Assembly: GCF_029784165.1 (NCBI RefSeq)
Contig: NC_073696.1
Location: forward strand, 88,049,381-88,113,380
Direction of reading: 5' to 3'
DNA: 64,000 nt
Origin: Wyeomyia smithii
Taxonomy: Eukaryota > Arthropoda > Insecta > Diptera > Culicidae
The notes beneath the pieces are model-generated. The model searched no databases and was not told the DNA's origin. It worked only from the letters and a program-made list of their open reading frames with translations. A program made the translations under genes and the position numbers. Shown here piece after piece: positions 35,191 through 46,207 of the stretch (position 1 is its first letter; every line of letters starts with the position of its first letter).

Positions 35191-35886
35191 CACACTTAAA
35201 ATAAAACACCGAATTCGGTAAAATTTTACCGGAATCTCAACAGATGAACGTTCGGTGGAATCTTCGGTGTTTCCGAAAATTACCGAACAGTTTGTGAAAC
35301 CACCAACCGAGTGGTCGGTAATTTTCGCAGCTTTTTGGTAATGTTTCAAACCGAGCAGCCAGTAAAATTTACCGAAAGAAACTTTAAAAATGAACAAAAA
35401 TACCGAACGCACCTGTAAAAAATACCGGTGGCAGAAAAGTCGGTTATAAATGAGCCTGCCGGTACCGTCTAAAATCAAACTAAATCAACCAGATCACTTA
35501 CGAAAAATGTTAGCGACTCGTACATTCATTAACACTTTCCAAATTATAAATATCCTATGTTTACACACAACAACAATTAAAACAAATCAGCAGCACCAGT
35601 AGAAAATATTCGCGTCTTGCACGGTTGCACGTATGAGAAAAATGGCCACCACATTCGCAATTTGGCATTTTTACAGGTTGTTCGGTAAAAAGTAATACAA
35701 ATTTCGGTGAATGTAAAATTAAGCAAATATTTCGGTAACAGTTAACAGAATTTTGGTAAAACTTACAGATCTTACAGAACAGTCGTTAATTTGATGCTTT
35801 TTTGCAGGAATACCGGTATTATTACACTTTACCGATGGATTATTGTAAAAAAAATTACCGAACGACTTTTTTTGGACTAAGTGTGT
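35191..35886. mobile_element. MITE with CACACTTA ends and TTCGGTAA repeats
   Basis: The left end CACACTTAAAA and right end inverse (CACACTTAGTCC) are inverted, with TTCGGTAA just inside both. The interior repeats (T)TACCGAA/TTCGGTAA about a dozen times. The element at 52915-53183 also starts next to CACACTTAAAT and carries CGGTAAT, so the two may be relatives. No ORF. Confidence 0.6.
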
Positions 35887-36536
35887 GCACTACGAAGAAC
35901 TTGCAGGAGATTGCTTGACAACTTAGAGCATGTTTCATTATTTTTGATTTTACTTTCGAGATCTCAAGCGCTTCTCACTTCGTGTGCTGTTTTTTGCTAG
36001 TGGCATATTAGTCTACTGCTTTGGAGCGTACTGACCTTTGATGTGGTGCGTTTTGGTCACTGGCTTGTTTGGCGGCAATGGTAATTTTTACCAAAAAAGA
36101 CATTAAAATCGAGTATTTTATTATAAACTTAAACACACAATAAATAGATCCTACAATCATCCTACACGTTCAATGTCGCTTTAAAATGATTTGAAGCGCT
36201 GTAAATTGCGCAAATGCTTAACTGGTGCGTTTTGTACAATTCTCCCCTACTGGTAAAGAACCCGGGTGCCGTTTCAGACTTCATTGCTTGAATAAACAAA
36301 GATAACCTCAACTCAGCCAGCTGAAACTCATGGAATGCTCCTAACCAGGGGAAATAAACCATTTCCAATCATCAGACTGTTTATAGCAGCAGACTCCCTC
36401 CCCTGGGGGTCGAAGGGAAAGGCTTCGATTTTTTTACCCTATATGTACTTGGCAGGGTACGTGTAAACGTGTGGTATTCAGATATGATAAATAGATTTAG
36501 GTTTACGTTTAAAATATTTTATTTAGCGGATATTTC

Positions 36537-36900
36537 TTACTCTTGATGTAGGTGTGGGTGCTGTTGTACAGTACCACTTAGAGCAGCTTGTATGTCTTGG
36601 AGGATAGCCATTATTTGTTGGTGCCGAGCCTCCTGCTCGGCAGCCTCTTGTCTCAGCATTTGTTGTAGCTGCTGGAACTGCCACTTCGCCTCTGCGTTGG
36701 GCAACGTGGCGTAGCAACCCACCGCCAATGTCCGCCACCGCGTGATGAGGCGAATATGCCGCCCTGCGAGTTTACTCCGCCTCGCTGTTGGTTGTTATAG
36801 TTGTGGTTCATCCTATAATAAAAAACAAATACAATTGATTAACATGCATATTGCATAATATTATTATATACTTACTTTTTGTTATCCCAAGTGAAAATTT
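36537..36900 (-). CDS. Small spliced gene candidate with Gln-rich coiled coil (frame broken)
   Basis: On the minus strand a good donor (AAAAA|GTAAGTAT, intron base 36875) and acceptor (TTTTATTATAG ending at 36813) define a 63-bp intron of normal mosquito size. Two bases into the second exon, at 36811, is an ATG that opens MNHNYNNQQRGGVNSQGGIF. That frame ends early at a stop near 36655, but one frame over a coiled-coil-like segment appears: WQFQQLQQMLRQEAAEQEAR, then HQQIMAILQDIQAALSG, stop at 36537. A single-base change near 36735 would join the two, so this is either a broken gene, a sequence error, or a transposon-encoded accessory protein. No family recognised. Upstream exon has stops in all useful frames, so it would be 5' UTR. 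Confidence 0.35.
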
Positions 36901-37425
36901 TGCAGCTACTCGCTCTACTCGCTTTTCTGTTTTAAGTTCAAATGCCGAAATTGTGTAAATTTTAATTATTTTTTCGAAGGGCCAATTGTTGGAAGAACAA
37001 AACTATGCCTATCATTCGAACCGTTTTGGCTGTAGAAATCTTTTGAATTTCCAACAGAGTGCTTTATGGGGAAATAAAAATATTTTGAAGTAGAATACTT
37101 CTCTCAGGAAGTTCGGCTACATAGGGATGTGAAATGAAAATCTAAAACCGAAAAAAGTGAAAAATATGTCCAATTTCAAATGCTAATAAATCGGTTAGTA
37201 TTCGATGGATTTCCTTCGTTCTTGCAGCAATAGATTGGAAAATCTTCTAAGATTCTTCCCAAAATAAGATAATTGTAGTTTTTTCATTCACACTATTGTA
37301 CTATTGGAAATAGTCAAGCCTTGTCAAAACGAAAAATTCGACCTCTGATTGGTCGTTATATGCTTGCTTCCCAAGTACGGTCGACAGGATCATATACCTT
37401 GCAATTGAAAACATGCTGTTTGGCC

Positions 37426-37433
37426 TATATAAG
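37426..37433 (+). promoter_or_regulatory. TATA box (TATATAAG), cassette 1
   Basis: Canonical TATA-type element in a GC-rich setting (GGCCTATATAAGGGCCTG). It is followed 91 bp later by the 23-bp block described at 37517-37539. Confidence 0.5.
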
Positions 37434-37516
37434 GGCCTGTTTCAGCCGGAGCCGCTCATAATTGTTCTAGACAGCGACAACAGCAGTCGTCCTTCCTTAG
37501 CAGCAGCACTAGCCCA

Positions 37517-37539
37517 GTGGTTGGTCACCACGTCTCAGG
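37517..37539 (+). repeat. 23-bp block shared with 38505-38527 (copy 1)
   Basis: Begins GTGGTTGGTCACCACG and ends TCTCAGG; identical over 23 bp to the second copy. It contains the dyad TGGTnACCA. Each copy lies about 90-115 bp downstream of a TATA box. Confidence 0.7.
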
Positions 37540-37589
37540 AGCAGCGCGGTTTTTCTCAGCGTGTGTCGCCAGACTGCCACTATCCCCCC

Positions 37590-38075
37590 CGTGTTGGGGC
37601 AGCATGAAGATTGCCACTGGGAAATCAAATTTTGAACATCAAAATGCCTTTTTCAAGGCAAATAAACATGTCATTGAAAATTAATAATTTTTGACAATGC
37701 AAGCAAGATTCTGTGTTGGATCCTAGCAATTGAGTTTTGTCGCACCCGTCTAATTTACTGAATGTGAAATAGCTTCCACAGAGCATGTTGTCCGTGTATC
37801 TTAATACCCTCAATGTTAGGGCAGCTCAAAGGTTGTGATCAGCAACAGATTTTGAACCGCAAAATGCCTTTTTAAAGGCAAATAAACAAATAATTGAAGG
37901 TTAATAATTTTCTGACATCAACACAAGCAGACATTCTGTGCGGGATGCAATCAAATTCTGTTGTAGTTGTCTAATTTTTACTTTATTTAGTAAACCCCCC
38001 ACTGTAGGGGCAGCGCAAAGGCTGCGATCAGCATAACCGACATTGAATAATAAACTGCCCTGTTAGAACGCATTC
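37590..38075. repeat. Three degenerate tandem units with stem-loops
   Basis: The phrase AGGGGCAGC(T/G)CAAAGG(T/C)TG recurs near 37596, 37818 and 38007. The first two units each contain a perfect small hairpin followed by AAATAAAC: TGCCTTTTTCAAGGCA (37645-37660) and TGCCTTTTTAAAGGCA (37865-37880). The first has the shape of a histone mRNA 3' stem-loop (6-bp stem, TTTC loop) but lacks its flanks, and no histone frame is upstream. Interpreted as a non-coding repeat of unknown origin. Confidence 0.55.
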
Positions 38076-38390
38076 ACAAAAGCAGTTAGTTCGACTATGC
38101 AGAGCTAATATGAAGACGATTCAATCAATCAGTATAAACAGAATTTCGTCGTCTCCCAGCTGCCAAGTTGCAAGATGATGCAACACACAACAGCGAGCAA
38201 ACGAAATCGCTTGATGTTACAAGCCGCAATACGGTTAGGGGTTAAATTGTTGCGTGTGTGAGAGCACCATCGGTGTTTATTCGCTGGATACAAAAATCAA
38301 ATGCGAATTGTGGAATAATTCGTCTAAAGAACATTAGGAAATGGTAAAACTGAACTGAAAGGCGTGGCCTATTACGTAGCACCCTCCGGC

Positions 38391-38397
38391 TATAAAA
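38391..38397 (+). promoter_or_regulatory. TATA box (TATAAAA), cassette 2
   Basis: In CCGGCTATAAAACAGTG; followed 114 bp later by the second copy of the 23-bp block. An open frame (38364-38609, 81 aa) crosses it but starts upstream of the TATA and has no known domain. Confidence 0.45.
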
Positions 38398-38504
38398 CAG
38401 TGTTTCTGGGAAAACTAGCTACATTCATTAGCCGGAAGGTGAGCTGGATGGACCGTCCGTGTTGCGCCTGTGGCTGCCTTCAAATTAAACAAATCACTTG
38501 CCCT

Positions 38505-38527
38505 GTGGTTGGTCACCACGTCTCAGG
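38505..38527 (+). repeat. 23-bp block shared with 37517-37539 (copy 2)
   Basis: Exact second copy of the block starting GTGGTTGGTCACCACG. Sequence on either side differs from copy 1 (AATCACTTGCCCT before, CATCTGCCTGAGAACG after). Confidence 0.7.
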
Positions 38528-38559
38528 CATCTGCCTGAGAACGAACGCCAACGCGAGCG

Positions 38560-39125
38560 ATCGGGCGAGATTTTTTCCGTACATCAGAGGAAGTGCCGGC
38601 TTCCTCTAATGGAAAAGTTGGATCATTTTGTTCAGAAGAATATTACTGTCGGTAATATTACAGAGCTGCGATTGCATTATATCCGATATGGAATTGAACT
38701 TCCATGAGGCGGATGTTATAAGGAAGTAAATGGAACCGGCATGGCGAAACAGTCCGGGTGTGCTTAGACGCACGTCATTTTTCGTTGTTGATATTATTCC
38801 CCACATAAAACGAAGCGCTTTCGTACGATAGTGGCGGTAATAGCGGTAGATGTATTCGCCAACAGTTACTCCAGTAAAGCCGTGTCTAATTTTTAATGTG
38901 AAAACACCTTTCTATTGTGTTGGCCGTGCACATTAGGCCTCTGCCAGGCTAAACGCGAAAAGCGGCGTGAACCGTTTCGCCCGGCCGTAGGTTACTGTGC
39001 AGCCGTAAGTAGAGCTGTGTAAAAGTATTCTACTTTACCCTCGCGGTCGTGGCTTTGCACACAACCCTCCTGTGATTTTTACGACCAAAACGGTTCGTTT
39101 GATTGGCATAGTCTCTTTGGTAAAG
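38560..39125. other. No recognised gene
   Basis: Moderately GC-rich for this window, but frames are short and cannot be assigned. I tested it for histone-like sequence by eye on both strands and found none. Confidence 0.35.
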
Positions 39126-39127
39126 TA

Positions 39128-39781
39128 TCCAGCTTTCCACGAGCGGTAATGGCGGGTGGATTTGACGTTTGATGTAGGTTTTCAAACTATAGTTCATTGG
39201 ATATTTCCATTGAACTAGCACTAGTTGGATGGATATGACATATAATAATACTAGTTCAATGGAAAAATCCATTGAACTAGTAGCACATACTTAGACATAC
39301 GTAACACTGGCGGTTTTTTGGTACTCTTTGTCCCACATCACCCGGTACCAACACCAGTATGAACTGCTCGACGAAAATAAACGGAATGAATTTTCTTCAA
39401 AGTGGCTCTACTCGAGCCCTCAACAAAATCCCTTACGAAACTGTCAAAAAGTTGTTTACAAAATCAATGCTGCATTTTTCGAGTGGGAACGAGACAAATG
39501 CAGGGCTGCGCAGGTACACAACCTCCATAAACTACTCAAACAGAGGTTTTTTTACAGAGCTTGGTACTTTCGAGTAGTTCATTTTGTACCAACTTTTTTG
39601 GAAGATTTCTTCCTGAGTGTTACGTATGTCTTATGTATGTGCTAGTAGTATGACAACCCCCATTATATGTCAAATCCATCTAACTAGTTTTAGTTCAATG
39701 GAAATAATCGATGAGCTAGTAGTTTGACAACCTACATCAAATGTCAAATCCATCCGCCATTACCGCTCGTGGAAAGCTGGA
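39128..39781. mobile_element. MITE with long inverted ends, TA target site
   Basis: Left TCCAGCTTTCCACGAGCGGT and right (inverse of) the same sequence are inverted; similarity continues for about 60 bp (TAATGGCGG(A/G)TGGATTTGAC, ATGTAGG). TA at 39126-39127 and 39782-39783 is the likely target duplication. Interior phrases TAGTTCAATGGA recur in both orientations. No transposase; the size fits a Tc1/mariner-type MITE. Confidence 0.8.
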
Positions 39782-40409
39782 TAGGTAATAATTTTGTCCT
39801 TCCATAAAAAATGTACCCTGTGAAAAAAAAAATTTGTTCAACATATCGCAACTTTTTTTCCTGATTTCTCTTTGATCTGCATTGTTTAGATGATCCTTTG
39901 TAGTTTTTATAAAAAAGGGGATTTTTAAAAAATAAGCTTTTTAGATAATTTTTAATTTTTCATCAAACTTGTTTAAAAAATTTTTTATAGTGTTTATTTT
40001 TTTTCGGAAAGACAAAATTAGTATCTACTTTGTCGAAGACGTCACCCTGATCAAACGAACCGTTTTGGCCCTAAACCTTCCCAAAATAGCATTTTTCAAT
40101 AGCTTCTCAAAAATGAGTCGTTTTCCAAAAAAATTAAATCAATAGCACAAATGGCATCTTTTGCCTATAGAACCGTTTATGCAAAGTCTCAGCTAAATAA
40201 AAAATGGCAATTTAAAAAAAATATTAAAACTGGGACATTTTTTGTGGAAATGCTCAACTTTTGAGCCGTTCGACATTTTTTTTTTTGTGCAAAGATACTC
40301 AGCAATCAATTTTGTTGATTTACAGCTTAATAAACTATTGTTGAGTGGATTTTGGGCGAACTATTGCTGAATAGGCTGTTATTCAACAAAATTGTTTGTT
40401 GGGTATCAA

Positions 40410-42904
40410 CAGAGCCGGATTTAAGGGGGGGGGGGGGCAGGGGGCCCCCACATTTTTGGGGCCCCCACAAAACGAGAAAAAGTTCTTTTCTCTATCAAAA
40501 ATGAGATTCAATCAAAAGTTCAATTTACAGTAAGAAAATTTGAACAGACCATTTCAATCTGAAACTTTCCTTCAGTGTTATTTTTTCGCGAGCGCCAATA
40601 TCACAACCACATCCATAAGATTTCACCTTCGATTCTCTTGGAATGACACACATTAACACACCATTTGAATCGAACCAGCGCGCATCGGAAATCAAGCAGG
40701 AAAGAAGATAATCCACAAGTTTTTTTAATACATTGCTGTTGATTCCGAAAATAAGTTTACCTGTCCGAATCAGGGATACTAGATTTGCGTTGCAAAATGC
40801 AGATTTTCAGAGTCCGTGTGCAGATTTTATTGACCTGCAGAAGTGTGTAGGGGTAAACAGGGTAAGACCGCCCTGCGGGGTAAGACCGCCCACTGTAGTT
40901 TTACTACCAAGTTATAAAATAATTGAAAAATTTCTTTAACGTGTCTATCACAGTATAATTACAGAACATTTTGCACGTTTTTCTGTTTTGATAGTGCGCG
41001 AACGGTCGCAGAAATAATCAAAAACGCTATTGTTTTGTGGCAACGGGACTTAAGGTTTTTCAGTCTAAAAATCTATTGTTTTGTTCGTGAATATACGTTT
41101 AATCGCTTGCCTGAATCTATCTTCTTTCGGAAATATCGAAGGCCGTGAGTAATCTTGTAATTTTTACTACTTTTTCGGTCAAATATGAAAATATTCCACT
41201 GGGGGTAAAGTCGCCCACTATACAAGGGGTAAAACCGCCACGTATCCAACTGCTTGTTGTTTTACTTCAAGACCCAAATGCCTCGACACTACAAAGGGAA
41301 TATTTACAGGATCAGTAAAGCAACTTCAAGCCACATAAGACATCGATGTTAATCGACCATTTTCGATTTGGTTTAAGCTTTTCTAGTAATATATTTTAAC
41401 AAGACTTATTTTTGAAAAAAGTAAACCTGTGTGAAAATGGTGTTAATGAACCAAAATAATTTTAGAGCCATGACGGTTTGTTTGATTGGTAGGACGTCTC
41501 CGGCAGAATTGGAAATAGTAGTTTTTTACTTCCGAAAAAAAATACACACTCTAAAAAAATTTAAAGAAAAGATATAAAAATAGAATTAAAAATATATTTT
41601 TTTTTCAAATTTATTTGAAAAAATGTGTTTTTGCCTGTAAAATCTACAAAAGGTAAGCTAAAATTTTATGATTGTTGGATCATGAAGTAATAGAAATATT
41701 AATAGCTTAATTTTTGTGAAAAAATTTTTTTTGGACGGTTTGTTTGGTGTATAGAGTCGTTGATAATTTTGTTCTTCAAAAAAAAAACAGAAAATTGAAA
41801 ATATAAATAAACGAAAGAATAATTATTAGTATTTTTCTATACATAATAAGTCTTCAAAAGAATCATACAGACAGGTTTAATGAGTTTTAATTTTTAGCTT
41901 AAAGATAGGTATATTATGAATTCAATATCTTGAAAACCCCCAATTCTGAAAAATCTATTTATTTTGAAAACCAAAAAAGTTACCTAAACATTGATCTGAA
42001 CTTGAATAATCAGAAAACAAAATAAGTTGAAACTTAGAATTTTTTTTTCAGATTTTTCACAGTGTATATTTTATTTAAAAAGAAAAAAAACATCCACAAC
42101 TTTGTCAGAGACACTATACCGATAAAATCAACCGTTTCGGCCCTAAAAATATTGTTTATCCTCAAAAAATGATGGGCGATCTTACCCCGCTGGTGGGCGG
42201 GCTTACCCCGCATGAAAAAGATCTGCACATTTTCAATGAATTTTTAAAAATTGAAAAAAAAAAACTGGAAAATAAACAAAAATATTTCAGTTCTTATTTT
42301 TTAAATGCGGGTATTGAATCTTAGCGAAGAAAAAATGAAATTGCAGCCGCAACTTTTTTTTCTATAAACAGAATTGCTTAAGGGGGCGGTCTTACCCCGC
42401 TTACCCCTAGTTTTTTCCTAGGTTCTGTAGATTATTGCCAGCGTAGCCTTATATTTGCGCAGTCTTTCTCAAATTGTGTGCAAATTTTTGCTTGCGGATC
42501 GCATTTTTTTCGAATTGCGGTAGGTTTTTATTTTTCAGATATCAAGAAAAAAATTCCGGATTTCGAGCAAGTTGCATACATTTATTTATTTGAGCCTAAT
42601 GATCTCGAACGCAACTGGAGAAAGGTCTTTATCGAAGATGAAACTGATTGAAAATAGGTTGCGTACGACTATGAAGAGTGAAAGGCTGTCAAACTTAGCA
42701 TTGTTAAGTTGAGAGTACAATATTCTGAAGGAGCTGAATGTTGATTATTCCATCAATAAGTTCTCTGCAAAAAAAAAACTCGTAAGAAAAAATTCTAGCA
42801 AATTTTTGGTAACTTTTCAATGAGAAATAAGTGTTTTTAACTCGTACGATAAAAAAACGGGTTTGTTTTATTCTGGGGCCCCCACAATCGTAAATCCGGC
42901 TCTG
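40410..42904. mobile_element. hAT-type element, copy B, inverse orientation, with nested insertion
   Basis: CAGAGCCGGATTTA (40410) and TAAATCCGGCTCTG (to 42904) are flanked by exact 8-bp duplications GGTATCAA (40402-40409 and 42905-42912). Sequence inside both ends matches copy A (26002-27165) on the opposite strand. The middle, 40850-42407, is absent from copy A and is a separate insertion. The G-run at 40425-40440 suggests local slippage. Confidence 0.9.
40850..42407. mobile_element. TA-flanked element with GGGGTAAGACCGCCC repeats, nested in hAT copy B
   Basis: Ends are GGGGTAAACAGGGTAAGACC and the inverse of GGGGTAAGCGGGGTAAGACC. TA lies at 40848-40849 and 42408-42409; the empty equivalent in copy A (around 26725, minus sense GTGTGTAGTTTTTTCC) has a single TA, so the borders and the 2-bp target duplication are well defined. 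Variants of GGGGTAAGACCGCCC recur near 40876, 41204, 41226, 42174 and 42196 in both orientations. Length 1558 bp without a recognisable ORF, so non-autonomous; TA points to the Tc1/mariner/pogo superfamily. Confidence 0.82.
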
Positions 42905-42912
42905 GGTATCAA

Positions 42913-43552
42913 CACGTTTAATGAAACTGTAACATTGCATATATCAGATTGCTGACGAGATATGTCGTTCCCGCTAGAACAGAATGATTGACTGCTCGCA
43001 TCACAAGTTATTATCTTCTAAGATTTAAGATATTAATCAATAAAATGCTGAAAAGTCTGCAGTTCGTTTTTAGTCACTTCCTCATTCAAACCGTATACTG
43101 TATAGCACACGTCCCTAGTCTGTTCGCCAAAATTTTGCATCCGTAATATCCGAACTTTCAATGGGTAAATTCTAGTGTTACTTCATTAAGACTACAAGTC
43201 GGAAATAAACATAAACATAAATAAATTATAAAACCAAAACATAAAACTCTGTAGATAACTAGATATTTTCGAGTTGCTAAGGAGCTTAGTTAAATTTTAA
43301 AAATAGTTTTAAATCGTCGCGCTACAATGTTACAATGTTTTGAAACCTAGATGTTGATTTCAAATTATGTAGGTTTTATAATTGGAGAATTAGCAATTCG
43401 ATTTTTTAGTAGCTAACGAACAATTTTGGTAGGTGAATTCGCACAATTGCGTATATACCCACCAAAATATCATCTTCCAAAACTGTTGGTTATAATACTA
43501 GCCATTTATCCAAGAAGCGCTAGTTTATAAACGATTTGAAGCGGAAATATTT
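42913..43552. other. No recognised gene
   Basis: Unique-looking AT-rich sequence without supported features. Confidence 0.35.
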
Positions 43553-44050
43553 TATTTTGGTTGCTGTGGAGAGGTAGGTAAGATCACACAACATAAAACC
43601 AGAGTCTATGTTTATAATATAGAGTCGCGCGAAGATGAAACCAAAGGAACCAAATCAGTGTCAAACGAGGATACCAATCGAGCAATGTAAATAAACAAGG
43701 TGATAATGTTAGGAGTGGTTGTAATTAAGCGTTTAATAGAATATGTGTTTTCCCGAAGTTTTAACTACACATTTTAATCCAACATTAAACCTGTACACTG
43801 GGTCAGTTAAATTTAACAAAGTATCACCGGTGTAATTTTTCAAAACTGTGTACCTTGTGAAGAGTTTCAAAAAATGATATTCGCTTATGCATGGTAAAAA
43901 AAAACAACTGTATAGTTCTTGGCAACAAGCGGCACAAAAACTGTGTTGCCGAAACGATAGATTTTCTCTTTGCGCGACTCTATATACACATAGACTCTGC
44001 ATAAAACAAGTCGGATCTCACCTACCCGATTCTTTTACCTACCAAAATGA
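43553..44050. repeat. Inverted-repeat element straddling the duplication border
   Basis: 43570-43640 (GAGGTAGGTAAGATCACAC...ATAAAACCAGAGTCTATG...GAGTCGCGCGAAGA) is the inverse of 43965-44035 (TTTGCGCGACTCTATATACACATAGACTCTGCATAAAAC...GATCTCACCTACC). About 320 bp separate the arms. Because the duplication starts at 43904, only the right arm is present in the second duplicate. Confidence 0.65.
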
Positions 44051-44449
44051 AAGATTTCAAATATTGAGGTAGGTACGATTTTGGTTGGTAAATTCTGAGT
44101 CTTTGGCATCCCTATACCGAGTAACAGTGAATAACAATGAACCAGCTAGCTGGCATCTCTATCTTATTTGCTTTGCTCCGTTAGGAGCTAACATCACTGC
44201 GGATCCGCAATTTGCGGGCCCCATTAACAGATGCTATGTTATTCGTATGAAAAGTGGCGGTGTTATGCTATCTCGTTTACACACACGCTGAGATGTTAGT
44301 CCTCGAAACATGGCGGGATGCCAGCTAGCTGCAATGAACTCATGTCCTGGGCTCAAATTAATTTGAGCCCGCTGTCAGCAGTAAGATAAAGATGTATGAA
44401 AAGAAGCGGTGATATGCTATCTCGTTTACACATATGTTGAGATGTTAGT

Positions 44450-45324
44450 CACTCTGAAAAAAATGCACGTAAAATTTACCGGGAAAAGTGGCTGATTCTC
44501 ATCCACCTTCTTTTCACGTAACTTTTGCCGATTTCTCGAAAGCCGTTCATGTGTTTGTGTGTCAGTGTCACCTTCAGTGTCAATCGTCTACGTGTTGGTC
44601 AGGTAACTATAACCTGATTTTCACGTACCTTTTTACGTGATATTTAGGTGAAACCAAAAACAGAACGCATAAACCCCACATGATTTTCACATACTTTTTA
44701 CGGGTTATTCAGATGGAATCTACGTGAATTTTAAGTAAATAGACTAGACAGCGCATATAAAAAATATAATTTATTTTCAAATATTAAAAAATAATTACTT
44801 GTTTAAAATCGCGATTCCGACACGAAAAAAACCGGAATGACCGGAAAGATGTCGACCGTTCAACCGACAGGAGGTGTTCCGCTCGAAAATTACCGTAAAC
44901 CATTCTAATCGTCCGGAAAGAATTCACCAACTGAAAATTTGAAAATTGTATATGTTTCCTCTGTTAATCTAAATATTATTCTGGCTATTTACATTGGGTG
45001 TTTTCCAATATAAAATTAGCTGAAGCAGCTTAGGAGTTCTTTGGACGCCATATTGACTTTTTTTGCATACTAAAAATTCACGTAAATTCCGTTGTCGGAA
45101 ACGTCACACCACAGTCGCACTAACACTAACAAAGTCAAAACACACAAATACCAACGCACTCAAAATATTTACATTATAATTTGACCGATTTTCGTGAATT
45201 GACAGTGAATCGTACGTGAAATTTAGGTGAAAGTTACTAATGTCACGTAAAACGGCAGATTTTCTAAAGGTCAGTCACTTACTTGATTTTTCAGGTGGAT
45301 TTTACGTGCCTATTTTTTAGAGTG
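44450..45324. mobile_element. MITE with CACTCT ends (also at 47439-48313)
   Basis: CACTCTGAAAAAAATGCACG at the left pairs with the inverse of the right end (CACTCTAAAAAATAGGCACG). The phrase TTCACGTA/TACGTGAA and TTTTACGTG recur inside. The sequence left of it (GAGATGTTAGTC) and right of it (TTGAAACATGGCG) together resemble 44290-44315 (GAGATGTTAGTCCTCGAAAC), which suggests a short or no target duplication. No ORF. Confidence 0.7.
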
Positions 45325-45469
45325 TTGAAACATGGCGTGATGCCAAAGGGGTGGTAAATTCACACTAGTACACGGAAAACGAAAAGTACCCATTTTCATG
45401 TCGATTTCACTCAAGGGCGTCGTTCCGTGCAGGAAGCCAATTTTGAGTAGTTGTACATTAATTCAAATC

Positions 45470-45681
45470 TCCCAGCTGGTCTCGAGGTACGATGCTGGCC
45501 CAACAAGCCAGTCGTCGTATGTTCGAGTCCAGACTCGGAAGAGACTATTAGTGTCAGTAGGATCGTAGCGCTAGCCCCGCAATTGTCCTGTACACTTAAC
45601 AGTCGGCTGCGCAGTCTGTGTATAGTAAAACAGAAGGTCGAGCTCCGATACGGAATGTAGCACCAAGGCTTCGCTTTTTAG
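45470..45681 (+). mobile_element. Feilai-like SINE (also at 48459-48670)
   Basis: CCAGCTGGTCTCGAGGTACG, then a B-box ATGTTCGAGTCC, GTCAGTAGGATCGTAGCGCT, CAATTGTCCTGTACACTTAA and a GCTTCGCTTTTTAG 3' end. Same architecture as 6021-6230 in inverse orientation. Inserted in the TACACGGAAAAC MITE. The 69-aa frame over it is SINE-derived. Confidence 0.82.
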
Positions 45682-45685
45682 ATTA

Positions 45686-46207
45686 CAGTAACTGTTCGCT
45701 AACTGGGTGCTGTTTAACTGGGCTGCTTTTTAACTGGGCGTTCGCTAACTGGGCTATAGCCCAGTTAAAAAGCAGATGAACGTCAAAAATCAGCGTTTGG
45801 CATATTGCTGTCAAAACGAGATAGGGGCACATGAATAGTGAATTGAGATTGATTTTTTCAGTTCAATGGATTTTGGTTGTCATCACACATGCGATCCACT
45901 AGATGTTTATCTATTCGTTTCCAGGTCAAATAAATGTTTTATGAAAAGAATATGTTTCCAGGCAACGGTAAGTGCATATAAAGCACACGCAAGGCTAATA
46001 ATTTATTTTTTCTTATTTTCTGTTCATCAGTCAGGATTCTTAGTGTATTGATTTGAAACATTCTCAAATTTTCGCTGAGAGTTTTGCCTAGCGCCATTAC
46101 ATCGAAATCCCCCTCGATATTTGACGACATTTGAAATGTCAGCCCAGTTAGCGAGCGACATTCGTTAACTGGGCTAGGCCCTCAGCCCAGTTAGCGAAGG
46201 AACAGTG
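45686..46207. mobile_element. pogo-like MITE with GCTAACTGGG ends (also at 48675-49196)
   Basis: Left CAGTAACTGTTCGCTAACTG and right inverse CACTGTTCCTTCGCTAACTG; TA flanks at 45684-45685 and 46208-46209. Extra internal copies of TTCGCTAACTGGGC and TTTAACTGGGC lie within 80 bp of each end, in both orientations. CAGT ends and a TA target fit the pogo/Tigger branch. Non-coding. Confidence 0.8.

Noticed and set aside
37645..37660. Histone gene 3' end
   Set aside because: Stem-loop shape fits, but no histone coding sequence was found within 1 kb on either strand.
45451..45660. 69-aa ORF repeated at 48440
   Set aside because: It is the Feilai-like SINE read in one frame; duplication explains the second copy.
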